From Brucella pseudintermedia (GTDB taxonomy: Bacteria; Pseudomonadota; Alphaproteobacteria; Rhizobiales; Rhizobiaceae): a stretch of 64,000 nucleotides of DNA. Position numbers and translations under genes: made by a program. Below the pieces are notes generated by a model. The model searched no databases, was not told where the DNA came from, and was given only the letters and a program-made list of their open reading frames with translations. The first letter of the stretch is position 1. Each line of letters begins with the position of its first letter. Below, piece by piece: positions 35,974 through 44,879 of the stretch. The DNA is taken from positions 217,095 to 281,094 of the forward strand of contig NZ_WBWE01000005.1 of NCBI RefSeq assembly GCF_008932435.1, in the 5' to 3' direction.

Positions 35974-36007
35974 ATTTGGGTTCTATCTGTCGGCTCATGG
36001 TGGGTTT

Positions 36008-36051
36008 CCGCGCGTTACGCGGCAACAGGCATGATGCCGCTCCACCATGCC
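36008..36051 (+). promoter_or_regulatory. structured fliC 5' untranslated region
   Basis: CCGCG/CGCGG (36008-36022, loop CGTTA) and GGCATG/CATGCC (36028-36033 with 36046-36051) can form two short hairpins in the transcript leader. FlbT and FlaF control flagellin mRNA through such leaders in Caulobacter and Brucella, and both genes are present here. Confidence 0.5.
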
Positions 36052-36107
36052 GGTAATCTAAAATCCGGCCTGTCCCTCAGATTGTTTTTCCCAAGGGGCA
36101 AAAAACT

Positions 36108-37046
36108 ATGGCTAGCATTCTTACAAATTCGTCGGCTCTGACCGCTCTCCGGACGCTTGCATCGACCAACAAGGCACTGGAATCGACTCAGAACCGCATC
36201 TCGACCGGTCTCCGTATTTCCGAAGCATCGGACAATGCTTCGTATTGGTCTATCGCTACGTCGATGACGTCCGACAACAAGGCCAACTCAGCTGTTCAGG
36301 ACGCCCTCGGCCTTGGCGCTGGCAAGGTCGACACCGCTTATTCCGCGATCAACAAGATTAAGGATGAAGTTGACAAGCTGAAGACGAAGCTTGTTTCGGC
36401 ACAGGGCGCAAGCTACGAAGACCAGATGAAGATTGCGACCGAAATCAAGACGATTCAGTCGAATATCAAGTCTTTCGCAGCAAACGCCAACTATGCAGGT
36501 TCCAATCTGCTTCAGAGCGATTCTAGCAAAGATCCGGCTGCTGCTGGCGATCCGTCCAATCCTGCCGACCTGAAGGTTGTCGCATCTTACAACCGTACGG
36601 GATCTTCCGTGACCATCGATACGGTAACGGTTTCTGCGGCTGATACACGTGTTATCGATACTGACGGTGCGGGCGCTGGCATGGTCGACGCTCTGCTCAA
36701 GGATGATTTCTTCAAGCCTACAGCCGGTACTGGTGGCGCAGCTGATGTACCAGTCGATGCAGCCGACATCAAGACCGCTCTTGAAGCTGTTGAAGGCGCT
36801 CTCGGCAAGCTGACCACCGGTGCTGCTGCACTCGGTGCGGCCAAGTCGCAGATCGACAGCCAGAAGAGCTTCCTGTCGGGTCTTCAGGACTCCATCGAGA
36901 AGGGCGTTGGTACGCTCGTTGACGCTGACATGAACAAGGAATCGGCACGTCTGTCGGCTCTGCAGGTTCAGCAGCAGCTCGGCGTTCAGGCTCTGTCGAT
37001 CGCCAACTCGTCGAACCAGAACATCCTGTCGCTGTTCCGCGGCTAA
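36108..37046 (+). CDS. fliC: flagellin FliC
   Basis: The 312-residue filament protein has conserved D0/D1 ends: MASILTNSSALTALRTLAST and TGLRISEASDNASYWSIATS at the N-terminus, and the C-terminal LSALQVQQQLGVQALSIANS and NQNILSLFRG. The variable middle (about 145-235) is Asp/Ala rich. It is longer than the ~282 residues I remember for classical Brucella. It is the only flagellin in the window, monocistronic, with a strong RBS-like AAGGGG upstream. Codon usage is mildly different from its neighbours (more GCT/TCT), typical of highly expressed genes. Confidence 0.97.
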   Translation: MASILTNSSALTALRTLASTNKALESTQNRISTGLRISEASDNASYWSIATSMTSDNKANSAVQDALGLGAGKVDTAYSAINKIKDEVDKLKTKLVSAQGASYEDQMKIATEIKTIQSNIKSFAANANYAGSNLLQSDSSKDPAAAGDPSNPADLKVVASYNRTGSSVTIDTVTVSAADTRVIDTDGAGAGMVDALLKDDFFKPTAGTGGAADVPVDAADIKTALEAVEGALGKLTTGAAALGAAKSQIDSQKSFLSGLQDSIEKGVGTLVDADMNKESARLSALQVQQQLGVQALSIANSSNQNILSLFRG

Positions 37047-37062
37047 TCTGAGTAAACAGCAA

Positions 37063-37084
37063 GAGCGCCGGGTTGCCGGCGCTC
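37063..37084 (+). terminator. GC-rich hairpin after fliC
   Basis: GAGCGCCGG (37063-37071), loop GTTG and CCGGCGCTC form a 9-bp stem without a T tract. It may slow decay of the fliC mRNA rather than end it. Confidence 0.5.
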
Positions 37085-37157
37085 GCGAGTTCTCAGGCAA
37101 ATCAGGGGTTCGCATCCGAACCGGCCTGATCGGATCGGATGTCTTTGGGCGGAAAAC

Positions 37158-37190
37158 GGGGCGCGGGATTTATTCCGCGCCCCAATTCTT
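37158..37190 (+). terminator. fliC intrinsic terminator candidate
   Basis: GGGGCGCGG (37158-37166), loop GATTTATT and CCGCGCCCC (37175-37183) form a 9-bp GC stem followed by AATTCTTTC. It separates fliC from fliF. Confidence 0.7.
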
Positions 37191-37230
37191 TCCCGGTCTC
37201 CAGAAGCACCTGCTTTCATCCGCCGCCACT

Positions 37231-37254
37231 TTCGCGCAAGCTTCGCGGGCTAGT
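37231..37254 (+). promoter_or_regulatory. flagellar motif copy upstream of fliF
   Basis: TTCGCGCAAGCTTCGCGG then GCTAGT lies 12-35 bp before the fliF start. TTCGCG occurs twice at an 11-bp period. In Brucella FtcR is reported to act at fliF, which makes this the key copy. Confidence 0.6.
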
Positions 37255-37265
37255 TTGCATCCATC

Positions 37266-39008
37266 ATGATGGCGGTGGTGTCGATGCAGCAGAATTTCCA
37301 GCAATTGATCGAACAGCTCAAGGCTACGCTTGGCAAGCTTGGCGCGCGAAAACTCGTGGCGCTCGGACTTGTGGGCGCGGCGCTTATGGGCGCGATCCTC
37401 TATACAAGCATCTATCTGAGCCGCCCCTCCTACGAGACACTTTATGTCGGCCTTTCGCGCGACGACGTGAACCGCATGGGCCTCGCGCTCGGCGAGGCAG
37501 GCATTCCTTTCGATGTGAAGGCCGATGGCTCGTCCATCCTCGTGCCCATCGGCAAGGCGGAAAACGCCCGCATGTATCTGGCCGAAAAGGGCCTGCCGAC
37601 CTCCAATAATGCCGGTTATGAACTCTTCGACAATATGGGGTCGCTTGGCCTCACCTCGTTCATGCAGGAAATCACCCGCGTACGTGCGCTCGAAGGCGAA
37701 ATCGCCCGCACCATCCAGGCCATTCGCGGGGTGAAAGCAGCCCGCGTCCACATCGTTCTGGCCGAAAAGGGTTCGTTCCGCCGTGGCGACCAGAAGCCGT
37801 CGGCCTCGGTCGTCATCCGCGCCGAAGGCGGCTTTGCCGCCGAATCCGCCCAGTCCATCCGCCAGCTGGTCGCCGCTGCCGTTCCCTCGCTTGATGCCTC
37901 TGCCGTGACCGTTCTCGACACCAATGGCCGGCTGCTGGCGTCAGCAGGCGAAGCCGCCAATGGCGCGGCGCTGATGACCGCCTCGCTGGAACAGCAGGTC
38001 GCCGGCAACGTGGATGACAGCATCCGCAAGGCGCTGGCGCCCTATCTTGGGCTGGGCCATTTCCAGACAAGCGTTCAGGCCGTGCTCGATACGGACCGCC
38101 GCCAGACCAACGAAACGATCTTCGATCCTGAATCCCGCGTCGAGCGTTCGGTGCGCGTGGTCCGTGAAAGCGGCGATTCCCGCAACAACCGCAACGACAA
38201 CGCAACCGGCGTCGAACAGAACATTCCGCAGGAAGAAATCCAGAACCGCAACGGCGAAAGCTCGTCGGAAAAGACCGACCGCCGCGAGGAGCTGACCAAT
38301 TATGAAATGAACAGCAAGACGGTTTCCACCGTCAGCGACGGCTACACTGTCAAGCGTCTGTCCATCGCCGTTGTCATCGATCAGGCGCGGCTTCTGGAAA
38401 CCGCAGGCACCACGCCGCCGCCCGCCAATTTCGTCGACCAGCAGATCGCCAAGATCCGCGACCTCGTGGCAACCGCTGCCGGTCTCAATGCCGATCGCGG
38501 CGACGTCATCAACGTGACGGCAGTCAACTTCCTCGATCCTGCCGGTGCCGATATGGAGCCGGTCTCCACGCCGTGGACCGAAACCGTGCTTCGCCAGAGC
38601 GGTTCCTATGTCAATGCGCTTGCCATCCTTGCCGCTGTCGGCCTCCTGATCTGGTTCGGCCTGCGCCCGCTGCTGCGTGACCAGACTGCCAAGCCTGCGG
38701 GCACGGAAGTCGCTATCCGCGAGACAAGCGAAGTGGCCGCGCCCGATTTCGTCGGCGGTCAGGCGGCAGGCGAGGGCGTACAGGCCGTCATTGGCGGGCC
38801 GGAAGCCTATGCCGACCAGATGAAGACCAGCCTCAGTGATCTTCGCCAGCGCATGCGCATGCCCGCAAAGCTGCGGCTGGAACAGATGATCGACATGGAT
38901 GAGGAGCGTGTCGCCGCAGTTCTCAAGCAATGGATTCACGAAACCGCTGCAAGCCGCGAGGCCCAGCCCGTGCAGGCTTCGGTCATGCCGGAGCTTGAGG
39001 CGGCCTGA
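37266..39008 (+). CDS. fliF: flagellar MS-ring protein FliF
   Basis: The 580-residue MS-ring protein starts MMAVVSMQQN at 37266. TM1 is at about 35-56 (LVALGLVGAALMGAILYTSI) and TM2 near residues 455-475 (NALAILAAVGLLIWFGLRPL). The periplasmic RBM domains include GVKAARVHIVLAEKGSFRRG. The C-terminal cytoplasmic tail binds FliG. It is first in the fliF-fliH-like-motB-motC-fliK operon, with the flagellar motif copy just upstream. Confidence 0.96.
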   Translation: MMAVVSMQQNFQQLIEQLKATLGKLGARKLVALGLVGAALMGAILYTSIYLSRPSYETLYVGLSRDDVNRMGLALGEAGIPFDVKADGSSILVPIGKAENARMYLAEKGLPTSNNAGYELFDNMGSLGLTSFMQEITRVRALEGEIARTIQAIRGVKAARVHIVLAEKGSFRRGDQKPSASVVIRAEGGFAAESAQSIRQLVAAAVPSLDASAVTVLDTNGRLLASAGEAANGAALMTASLEQQVAGNVDDSIRKALAPYLGLGHFQTSVQAVLDTDRRQTNETIFDPESRVERSVRVVRESGDSRNNRNDNATGVEQNIPQEEIQNRNGESSSEKTDRREELTNYEMNSKTVSTVSDGYTVKRLSIAVVIDQARLLETAGTTPPPANFVDQQIAKIRDLVATAAGLNADRGDVINVTAVNFLDPAGADMEPVSTPWTETVLRQSGSYVNALAILAAVGLLIWFGLRPLLRDQTAKPAGTEVAIRETSEVAAPDFVGGQAAGEGVQAVIGGPEAYADQMKTSLSDLRQRMRMPAKLRLEQMIDMDEERVAAVLKQWIHETAASREAQPVQASVMPELEAA

Positions 39009-39010
39009 CG

Positions 39011-39718
39011 ATGAGCGCGCTTTCGCTGAGCCGTTACCTTCCCGATTTTTCGACCCATCATATCGGTGATGAGGCGGTCGAGATCATTGCCGCGCCTCTG
39101 CCGCCGAAGCCGCTGAAGGAGATGCCCGCGCCGCAGGGCGTGAGCGAGGCGCAGAAGCGTGCGGTCTCCGCTGAACATTCTGTTGCCGCCGAGCAGGCGG
39201 AAGTCGCGGCCATCATCGCCAGTGAGGAAGAAAAGCGCGCTGCCTTTGAAGCAGGCCGCGAGGACGGGCACCGCGAAGCCGAGGCGCTTTACGAGGCCGA
39301 GAAGGCGCGGCTTCTGCGTGAGCACGAGGCCGAAATCGAAACGCTGCGCGCTGCATTCTCGCGTGAGCAGGCCCTGCTTCTGGCGGGAAGCCTGACCGAA
39401 GCGCTGGCTGCGCTGGAGCGCAGTTTTTCCGGCCAGATCGCCGAAATCCTGATGCCGTTGCTGGCGCAAAAGATGGAGCGCGAGGCGGTTGCGGAGTTTG
39501 CACGGCGCATTGCGGCGCTGGCGCTTGATGGCGAAGCGCCGGAAATTTCCGGTCCGGCGCGGTTGATCGCGCCGCTGCGGGATCATGCTGCCCTTCTGCC
39601 GTCCGGCTGCCGGTTTTCCGAAACCGGTGCGGACGAACTTTCCTTTTCCTTTGGCGAGCGGATGCTTGAAACGCGCATCGCGCCGCTTCTTGAAGAATTG
39701 AAGGCTGCGGTCCAATGA
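39011..39718 (+). CDS. FliH-like export ATPase regulator (candidate)
   Basis: The 235-residue protein has an N-terminal variable region, a long Ala/Glu-rich coiled coil (about 50-125, AAIIASEEEKRAAFEAGRED and following) with regular small residues, and a C-terminal globular part (LMPLLAQKMEREAVAEFARR). That layout is the FliH/YscL stator-like form that binds FliI. It lies between fliF and motB, with one or two bases between genes. No database search was run. Confidence 0.6.
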   Translation: MSALSLSRYLPDFSTHHIGDEAVEIIAAPLPPKPLKEMPAPQGVSEAQKRAVSAEHSVAAEQAEVAAIIASEEEKRAAFEAGREDGHREAEALYEAEKARLLREHEAEIETLRAAFSREQALLLAGSLTEALAALERSFSGQIAEILMPLLAQKMEREAVAEFARRIAALALDGEAPEISGPARLIAPLRDHAALLPSGCRFSETGADELSFSFGERMLETRIAPLLEELKAAVQ

Positions 39719-40842
39719 GCATCGATCCCGAAACCAAGCGTGAGATCATCATTGTTCGCCGTGGCGGGCATGACGACCATGACAGCCATCATGGCGGCGT
39801 GTGGAAGATCGCCTATGCCGACTTCATGACTGCAATGATGGCCTTCTTCCTCGTCATGTGGCTCATCAATGCCGCCAATGAGGAAACCAAGGCGGCGGTT
39901 GCCAGCTATTTCAATCCCGTCAAGCTGATGGACCGGCATTCAAGCCCCAAGGGCGTGCAGGATATCGAGGAAAAAGACGGCAAGGTTCGCTATGAAAGCG
40001 ACCAGAAGATCGAAAACAGCACCAAGGTCATCAATGATACGACCGTTGCGCCGGTGAGCGAACAGGAAGAGCGCCAGCTTTTCCGCGAACCTTATGCGGT
40101 GCTGTCGGAACTGGCCCACGAAACCGGTGTTTTGCAGAACCAGTCGGCCAAGGGCGATGGCGGCACGTCGCAATCCGGTCCCGCAACGGGTGCCGAAGGC
40201 GGCGAAGCCTATCGCGATCCTTTCAGCCCGGACTACTGGTCGAGCAAGGCTGTCGGCGACCTGACCCCGCCGGATGCCGCGCCTGCCGCCCCGCCGAAGC
40301 CGGAAGCGGCCCAGCCGAAACCGGAAGAGGCTGCAAAGCCTGCGGAAGCGCCAGCAGAAACGCAAGAACAGCTCATCGCCGATCTGAAAAAGGCCGCAGA
40401 AGGCGAAACCGCGAAGGAAGATGCCGCGGCGAAGAAAGCCGAGCCGATGCCCGACGTGACGGTCGTTCCCGTCGATGGCGGCGTGATGATCCAGCTTACC
40501 GACAAGATCGACTACGGCATGTTCACCATCGGCTCCGCCAAGCCGGATGCCCGGGTGGTACAGATGCTGGAGCGTATCGCGCAGGTGATTTCCCGCCAGC
40601 CCGGCGAAGTCATCATCAGCGGGCATACGGATGCGCGCCCGTTCAAGAGCGCGACCTATGACAACTGGCGTCTTTCATCGGCGCGCGCGCAGATGGCCTA
40701 TTACATGCTGGTTCGCGGCGGGCTTGACGAAAAGCGCGTGCTGCGCGTGGAAGGCTATGCCGACCGCCAGCCGAAGAACACCAACGATCCGAATGCGGCT
40801 GAAAACCGCCGCATCGATATTTTCCTCAAGTCCGCGCCATGA
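39715..40842 (+). CDS. motB: flagellar motor stator protein MotB
   Basis: The 375-residue protein has one transmembrane helix (about 26-50) in the context KIAYADFMTAMMAFFLVMWL, with the proton-carrying Asp in YADFMTAMM, an Ala/Pro/Glu-rich linker (about 180-240), and a C-terminal OmpA-like peptidoglycan-binding domain (GEVIISGHTDARPF and AENRRIDIFL). The linker is longer than in E. coli MotB, as in rhizobia. It pairs with MotA. Confidence 0.95.
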   Translation: MSIDPETKREIIIVRRGGHDDHDSHHGGVWKIAYADFMTAMMAFFLVMWLINAANEETKAAVASYFNPVKLMDRHSSPKGVQDIEEKDGKVRYESDQKIENSTKVINDTTVAPVSEQEERQLFREPYAVLSELAHETGVLQNQSAKGDGGTSQSGPATGAEGGEAYRDPFSPDYWSSKAVGDLTPPDAAPAAPPKPEAAQPKPEEAAKPAEAPAETQEQLIADLKKAAEGETAKEDAAAKKAEPMPDVTVVPVDGGVMIQLTDKIDYGMFTIGSAKPDARVVQMLERIAQVISRQPGEVIISGHTDARPFKSATYDNWRLSSARAQMAYYMLVRGGLDEKRVLRVEGYADRQPKNTNDPNAAENRRIDIFLKSAP

Positions 40843-42137
40843 AGCAATATGGGAAGCGGTTCGCCACGCGCTCACTCCTGGCATGTGTTGCAGGCCTTTT
40901 CCTGACGGGAGCGGCCTTCGCACAAGCGCCAGCGTCAGCCGGGACCCGCACGCTGCCGGTGCTGGAACCCTACAAGCTCGTGCGGTCGCTGCGCATGTTG
41001 CAGGACCAGATTGTCGCCGGAAAGCCGGAAGCAGTCGTGATGCTCAACAAGCTTCTGGGCTTCGTCAGCGCGGATATGGGACGCGCGTCGGGCGAGGTCT
41101 GGAACAATCCGGAAAATGTCTACGCGGCGATCATCTATCTGTTCAATGGCGGCAATCCGGAAGCCGTGCGCAAGGTCCTGGCCGACCTCAAGACCGATGC
41201 CGTGCCGCCGGAACTGGTCAAGGGCGCGCTGGCCTATGCTTCCGGCCAGACGATTGAAGTTGTGAAGCTTTTTTCGGTGCCGCTGTCGCCTGATGTTCCG
41301 GCGGAACTGAAGGCATCCATCGTGCTTGTCACCGCCAGCCAGATGACAGCCTTCGATCCGGCGACGGCCTTGATGCGGCTCGACCAGGTGCGGCTCGACG
41401 CGCCCGGCACCTTGTTCGAGGAAGCGGCGATCCGCCGGTCGATGCCGATCGCAGCCCGGCTTGGCGACGCCGACAAGATCAGGCTTCTGGCGCGAAACTA
41501 TCTCCAGCGCTTTCCCCGTTCGCCCTATATGCGTGATTTCATGGCGCAATTTGTCGATGCGGCGGTAAAGCTCAACGACCGTATCGGCAATGCGGAACTG
41601 GCAAGGCTGATCGGCTCGGCCGATCCGGTGATGCAATATTCGCTCTATCTGCAAATCGCGCGCGGAGCGCTTGTCGATGGCCAGACGGAGCGAGCGCGTT
41701 TCATGTCGGCGGAGGCGAAAAAGCTTGCCGACAAGCTGAAAACCGACCCGACCCGCGCCAATCTCTATGCGGCGGCAAGCGATGTGGCGTCGGATTCGGC
41801 GGGCAGCGCGCTGCGCGAACTGTCGCAGATTTCGCCCGACAAGCTGCAGGAGCCGGACCGCAAATTGCTGAAAGCCGCCGAAGCAGTCGGCACCGTCGTT
41901 ACCCGTACGCCGGACGCTTCGCCGCCCGCAAAACCGGCGCTTACGGAAAAGGATGTGCCGCCGATGGCCGTGGCAAATTCGCCGGAAAACCGGGCCGAAA
42001 AGCCGGTTCCAGCTCCGGTCGCTGTCAACCAGAAACCGGCCAGAAACCAGCCGGAAGACGATTTGCAGAAGACGATGGAAGATGCGCGGCGCAAGCTTGC
42101 CGAAATCGATGCCTTGCTAGGAAAGACCGTTCAATGA
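40839..42137 (+). CDS. motC: periplasmic motility protein MotC
   Basis: The 432-residue secreted protein has a signal peptide (LLACVAGLFLTGAAFAQ), then helical TPR-like repeats. The fold and position match rhizobial MotC, which binds MotB in the periplasm and is needed for rotation. NNPENVYAAIIYLFNGGNPE is characteristic. The C-terminal region is Pro/Lys-rich. It overlaps motB and fliK by four bases. Confidence 0.9.
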   Translation: MKQYGKRFATRSLLACVAGLFLTGAAFAQAPASAGTRTLPVLEPYKLVRSLRMLQDQIVAGKPEAVVMLNKLLGFVSADMGRASGEVWNNPENVYAAIIYLFNGGNPEAVRKVLADLKTDAVPPELVKGALAYASGQTIEVVKLFSVPLSPDVPAELKASIVLVTASQMTAFDPATALMRLDQVRLDAPGTLFEEAAIRRSMPIAARLGDADKIRLLARNYLQRFPRSPYMRDFMAQFVDAAVKLNDRIGNAELARLIGSADPVMQYSLYLQIARGALVDGQTERARFMSAEAKKLADKLKTDPTRANLYAAASDVASDSAGSALRELSQISPDKLQEPDRKLLKAAEAVGTVVTRTPDASPPAKPALTEKDVPPMAVANSPENRAEKPVPAPVAVNQKPARNQPEDDLQKTMEDARRKLAEIDALLGKTVQ

Positions 42138-43342
42138 GCGTTGATATTTTGCTGAATTCCACCAGCCGGCTTGCATCGCTCGCCCGAAATTCCGGTCCGT
42201 CGCAGGCAAAGACCGAAGGCGAGAACGAGGGGCAGTCCGACCCGGCGAAATTGTTCAGCTCGCTTCTGGAAAGGCCGCAAGGCAAGGTCGAAAAGAAGGA
42301 TGAAAACGAGCCGGGAGCCAAGACGGACGAGGCTGAAAAGAGGGAGGAGGACGGCGCGACACCGGTTGCGATTTTCGCTCTGCCACAAAATATCCTTTCT
42401 TTGGACACATCCTCGCCCGATTTGAAGGGGGTCAATCACAATTTCGCCACAGGAAATTTCGCGAAAAACGACCAAAACCTCCCCGATCCGCTGTCTGCCT
42501 TAATTAAGGAGCACGACCCGGTAGAGGTCGAGGAGCAGGGCGGTGAATTGCCTGCCGCCGGTGCCGGACAGAAGAAGACAGTCGCTCAGGCGACCTTCCC
42601 GGCAAGCGCGAAAACCGATCAGCCGGTCAAGCAGGATGCACCGAAAGCAAGCGTCGACAATCAGACGGAAGCAGCGACGGACGACCTCGCCAGCCTTCTG
42701 AAAACGGATAAGGGTCAGGCGCAGCAGCAGACGGGGCAAACGCCTGACCGTGCCGATCTCCAGCCGCAGCCAGCCGCGAAGGGCAATGCGCCCGCAGACG
42801 TAAAAGTCTCCGCCGCGCCATCGCCGGGCGCGGCGCGGATCGCCGACATTCAGGTGGTGTCCGAACGCAGCTTCGGTCCGGTCAAGACCTTGCAGATCAG
42901 GCTCGATCCGGCGGAACTTGGGATCGTGACGGCACGCATCCGCGTGGCATCGGAAGGGGTCGAGGTGCATCTCGTCGCTGAAAAGACCCATGCGGCGGAA
43001 GCGCTCGCCGCTGACCGCTCGATGATCGAGAAAGCCCTGAAGGCGGCGGGGATAGCGGACGACGCGAAAATTTCCGTAACCGTTGCCGACCGCAACGCGG
43101 CAGGCGCGGTGCAACAGCCCCAGGCGTCGCAGAATGCAGGCCAGCAGCAGGCTTTCAACATGCAGCAGGGCTTTGACGGACGGAACGGCGCGCAGGCGCA
43201 GGCGGGTTTCATGGGCGGTGAGGGCAGGCGGAATGGCGAATCCGGTCAGGCAGGACAGGAGCGTTCGGACAGGCAAGCCGCGCAGGAAAGCGGCAACGGC
43301 ATTGCTGGCAGTGATGGCCGCAATCGCGGTCTGGTTGTCTGA
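42134..43342 (+). CDS. fliK: flagellar hook-length control protein FliK (MotD)
   Basis: The 402-residue protein has a low-complexity Gln/Asp/Ala-rich N-terminal half and a C-terminal Flg_hook domain at about 245-320 (TLQIRLDPAELGIVTARIRV and the following VSVTVAD-like region). The last 80 residues are Gln/Gly-rich. FliK sets hook length with FlhB. In Sinorhizobium the equivalent was called MotD. It overlaps motC by four bases. Confidence 0.88.
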   Translation: MSVDILLNSTSRLASLARNSGPSQAKTEGENEGQSDPAKLFSSLLERPQGKVEKKDENEPGAKTDEAEKREEDGATPVAIFALPQNILSLDTSSPDLKGVNHNFATGNFAKNDQNLPDPLSALIKEHDPVEVEEQGGELPAAGAGQKKTVAQATFPASAKTDQPVKQDAPKASVDNQTEAATDDLASLLKTDKGQAQQQTGQTPDRADLQPQPAAKGNAPADVKVSAAPSPGAARIADIQVVSERSFGPVKTLQIRLDPAELGIVTARIRVASEGVEVHLVAEKTHAAEALAADRSMIEKALKAAGIADDAKISVTVADRNAAGAVQQPQASQNAGQQQAFNMQQGFDGRNGAQAQAGFMGGEGRRNGESGQAGQERSDRQAAQESGNGIAGSDGRNRGLVV

Positions 43343-43853
43343 TAGTCGCCCCACCCGCGCCGAAAATATCTGCGAGCGCGAGATGCACCGGGCATCGGCG
43401 CGCTACGATGTGCCGCTCGGCATTCTCTATGCGGTGGGGCTGACCGAAACCGGACGCAAGAATTCCCTGCAACCCTATGCGATGAACATCGAAGGGCGCG
43501 CCGAATTCATGCCGTCGCAGACGGCGGCGATAAGGCGTTTCAATGAGGTCCGGGCCGAAGGCGCAAAGCTGATCGATCTCGGCTGCATGCAGATCAACTA
43601 TCACTACCACGGCAAGGAATTTCCATCAGTCGCCGCGATGCTGATGCCAAGCCTCAATGTCGACTATGCGGCGCGCTTCCTGAAGCAGCTTCGACAGCGC
43701 GAAGGCAACTGGACGATGGCGGTCGCGCGCTATCATGCGGGACCGAACAACGACCCCGCCCAGAAGCGTTATGTCTGCCGCGTGATGACGAATATGGTCG
43801 CCAGCGGCTTCGGAAACTGGACGGCTGCGGCGCGAAGCTTCTGCTTCGGCTGA
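43233..43853 (+). CDS. flagellar lytic transglycosylase (SLT domain)
   Basis: With the ATG at 43233 the product is 206 residues; it overlaps fliK by 110 bp. A signal peptide runs RRKAATALLAVMAAIAVWLS. The transglycosylase core has LYAVGLTETGRKNSLQPYAM, with a likely catalytic Glu in LTETG, then GCMQINYHYHGKEF and AVARYHAGPNND. It likely opens peptidoglycan for rod insertion, as SltF does in Rhodobacter. An inner ATG at 43314 is an alternative start with weaker signal. Confidence 0.8.
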   Translation: MANPVRQDRSVRTGKPRRKAATALLAVMAAIAVWLSDSRPTRAENICEREMHRASARYDVPLGILYAVGLTETGRKNSLQPYAMNIEGRAEFMPSQTAAIRRFNEVRAEGAKLIDLGCMQINYHYHGKEFPSVAAMLMPSLNVDYAARFLKQLRQREGNWTMAVARYHAGPNNDPAQKRYVCRVMTNMVASGFGNWTAAARSFCFG

Positions 43854-44195
43854 GCCGAAAACCCGGGAAATTTTACAGGTTGTAACAGAGTGTCAGGTGC
43901 ACCCATGTTGCGGGTGCTCAATTAACGGTTGCAGCCCTTGGCGGGAGCTGTTAAAGCGACCCGAATTTTAAGCCCTTGTAAAGAATCGTAAAAGTTTGTG
44001 AGCCGTTAACCTCCGGTTAAGGTTTCAACGGCTAAGGGGGCGGACGCGTTGCAATCAATGCGATTCCTTTTATTTTAGTATAAGCTAAAATGCCTCCCAA
44101 TTTATTGCGGGCAATTAATTGCCATTGTTGCTGATTCCCTCCCCCAGTTATTGCTAGCGTGCTTGGGCTAACATATTGATTCGGAAGGCGGGCCG
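43854..44195. promoter_or_regulatory. ftcR upstream region with palindromes
   Basis: This 342-bp gap upstream of ftcR is AT-rich. GGCAATTAATTGCC (44110-44123) is a perfect 14-bp palindrome, and TTTTAG/CTAAAA (44073-44090) is a second inverted repeat. Both lie 70-125 bp before the start codon, so they could bind a regulator. No protein-coding frame is convincing. Confidence 0.5.
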
Positions 44196-44879
44196 ATGAT
44201 CGTTGTCGTAGACGACAGAGATATTGTGACTGATGGATACTCATCCTGGTTCGGTCGCGAAGGCATCACGACAACAGGTTTTACCCCTACCGATTTCGAT
44301 GAGTGGGTGGAGAGCGTTCCACAGCAGGACATCATGGCCGTCGAAGCCTTCCTGATCGGTGAATGTGCCGATCAGCACCGGCTTCCGGCCCGGATTCGTG
44401 AACGCTGCAAGGCGCCCGTGATCGCCGTCAACGACCGCCCGTCGCTTGAACATACGCTGGAGCTTTTTCAATCAGGCGTTGACGATGTTGTCCGCAAGCC
44501 GGTGCATGTGCGTGAAATCCTAGCGCGCATCAATGCCATCCGCCGCCGCGCGGGCGCGTCCGCCGCTTCCAGCGACAACGGCACCGAGCTTGGCCCGATC
44601 CGCGTTTTTTCCGATGGCCGCGATCCGCAGATCAACGGCGTTGATTTTCCGCTGCCGCGCCGCGAGCGCCGCATCCTGGAATATCTGATTGCCAATCGCG
44701 GCCGCCGTCTCAACAAGGCGCAGATTTTCAGCGCGATCTACGGCATTTTCGACAGCGAAGTCGAAGAAAATGTCGTCGAAAGCCACATCAGCAAGCTGCG
44801 CAAGAAGCTGCGCGAGCAGATGGGTTTCGATCCCATCGATTCCAAGCGCTTCCTCGGCTACTGCATCAATATCGAATGA
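44196..44879 (+). CDS. ftcR: orphan OmpR-type response regulator FtcR
   Basis: The 227-residue regulator has a receiver (1-115) and a winged-helix DNA-binding domain (about 130-225, [20 protein letters not shown] and [18 protein letters not shown]). Acidic pair D6-D7 and K101 are present, but the phosphoacceptor position is Glu (E50 in MAVEAFLIG) where Asp is expected. It matches Brucella FtcR and Sinorhizobium Rem, which control flagellar genes. No histidine kinase is in the window. It lies between fliK-SLT and flgE. Confidence 0.93.
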   Translation: MIVVVDDRDIVTDGYSSWFGREGITTTGFTPTDFDEWVESVPQQDIMAVEAFLIGECADQHRLPARIRERCKAPVIAVNDRPSLEHTLELFQSGVDDVVRKPVHVREILARINAIRRRAGASAASSDNGTELGPIRVFSDGRDPQINGVDFPLPRRERRILEYLIANRGRRLNKAQIFSAIYGIFDSEVEENVVESHISKLRKKLREQMGFDPIDSKRFLGYCINIE

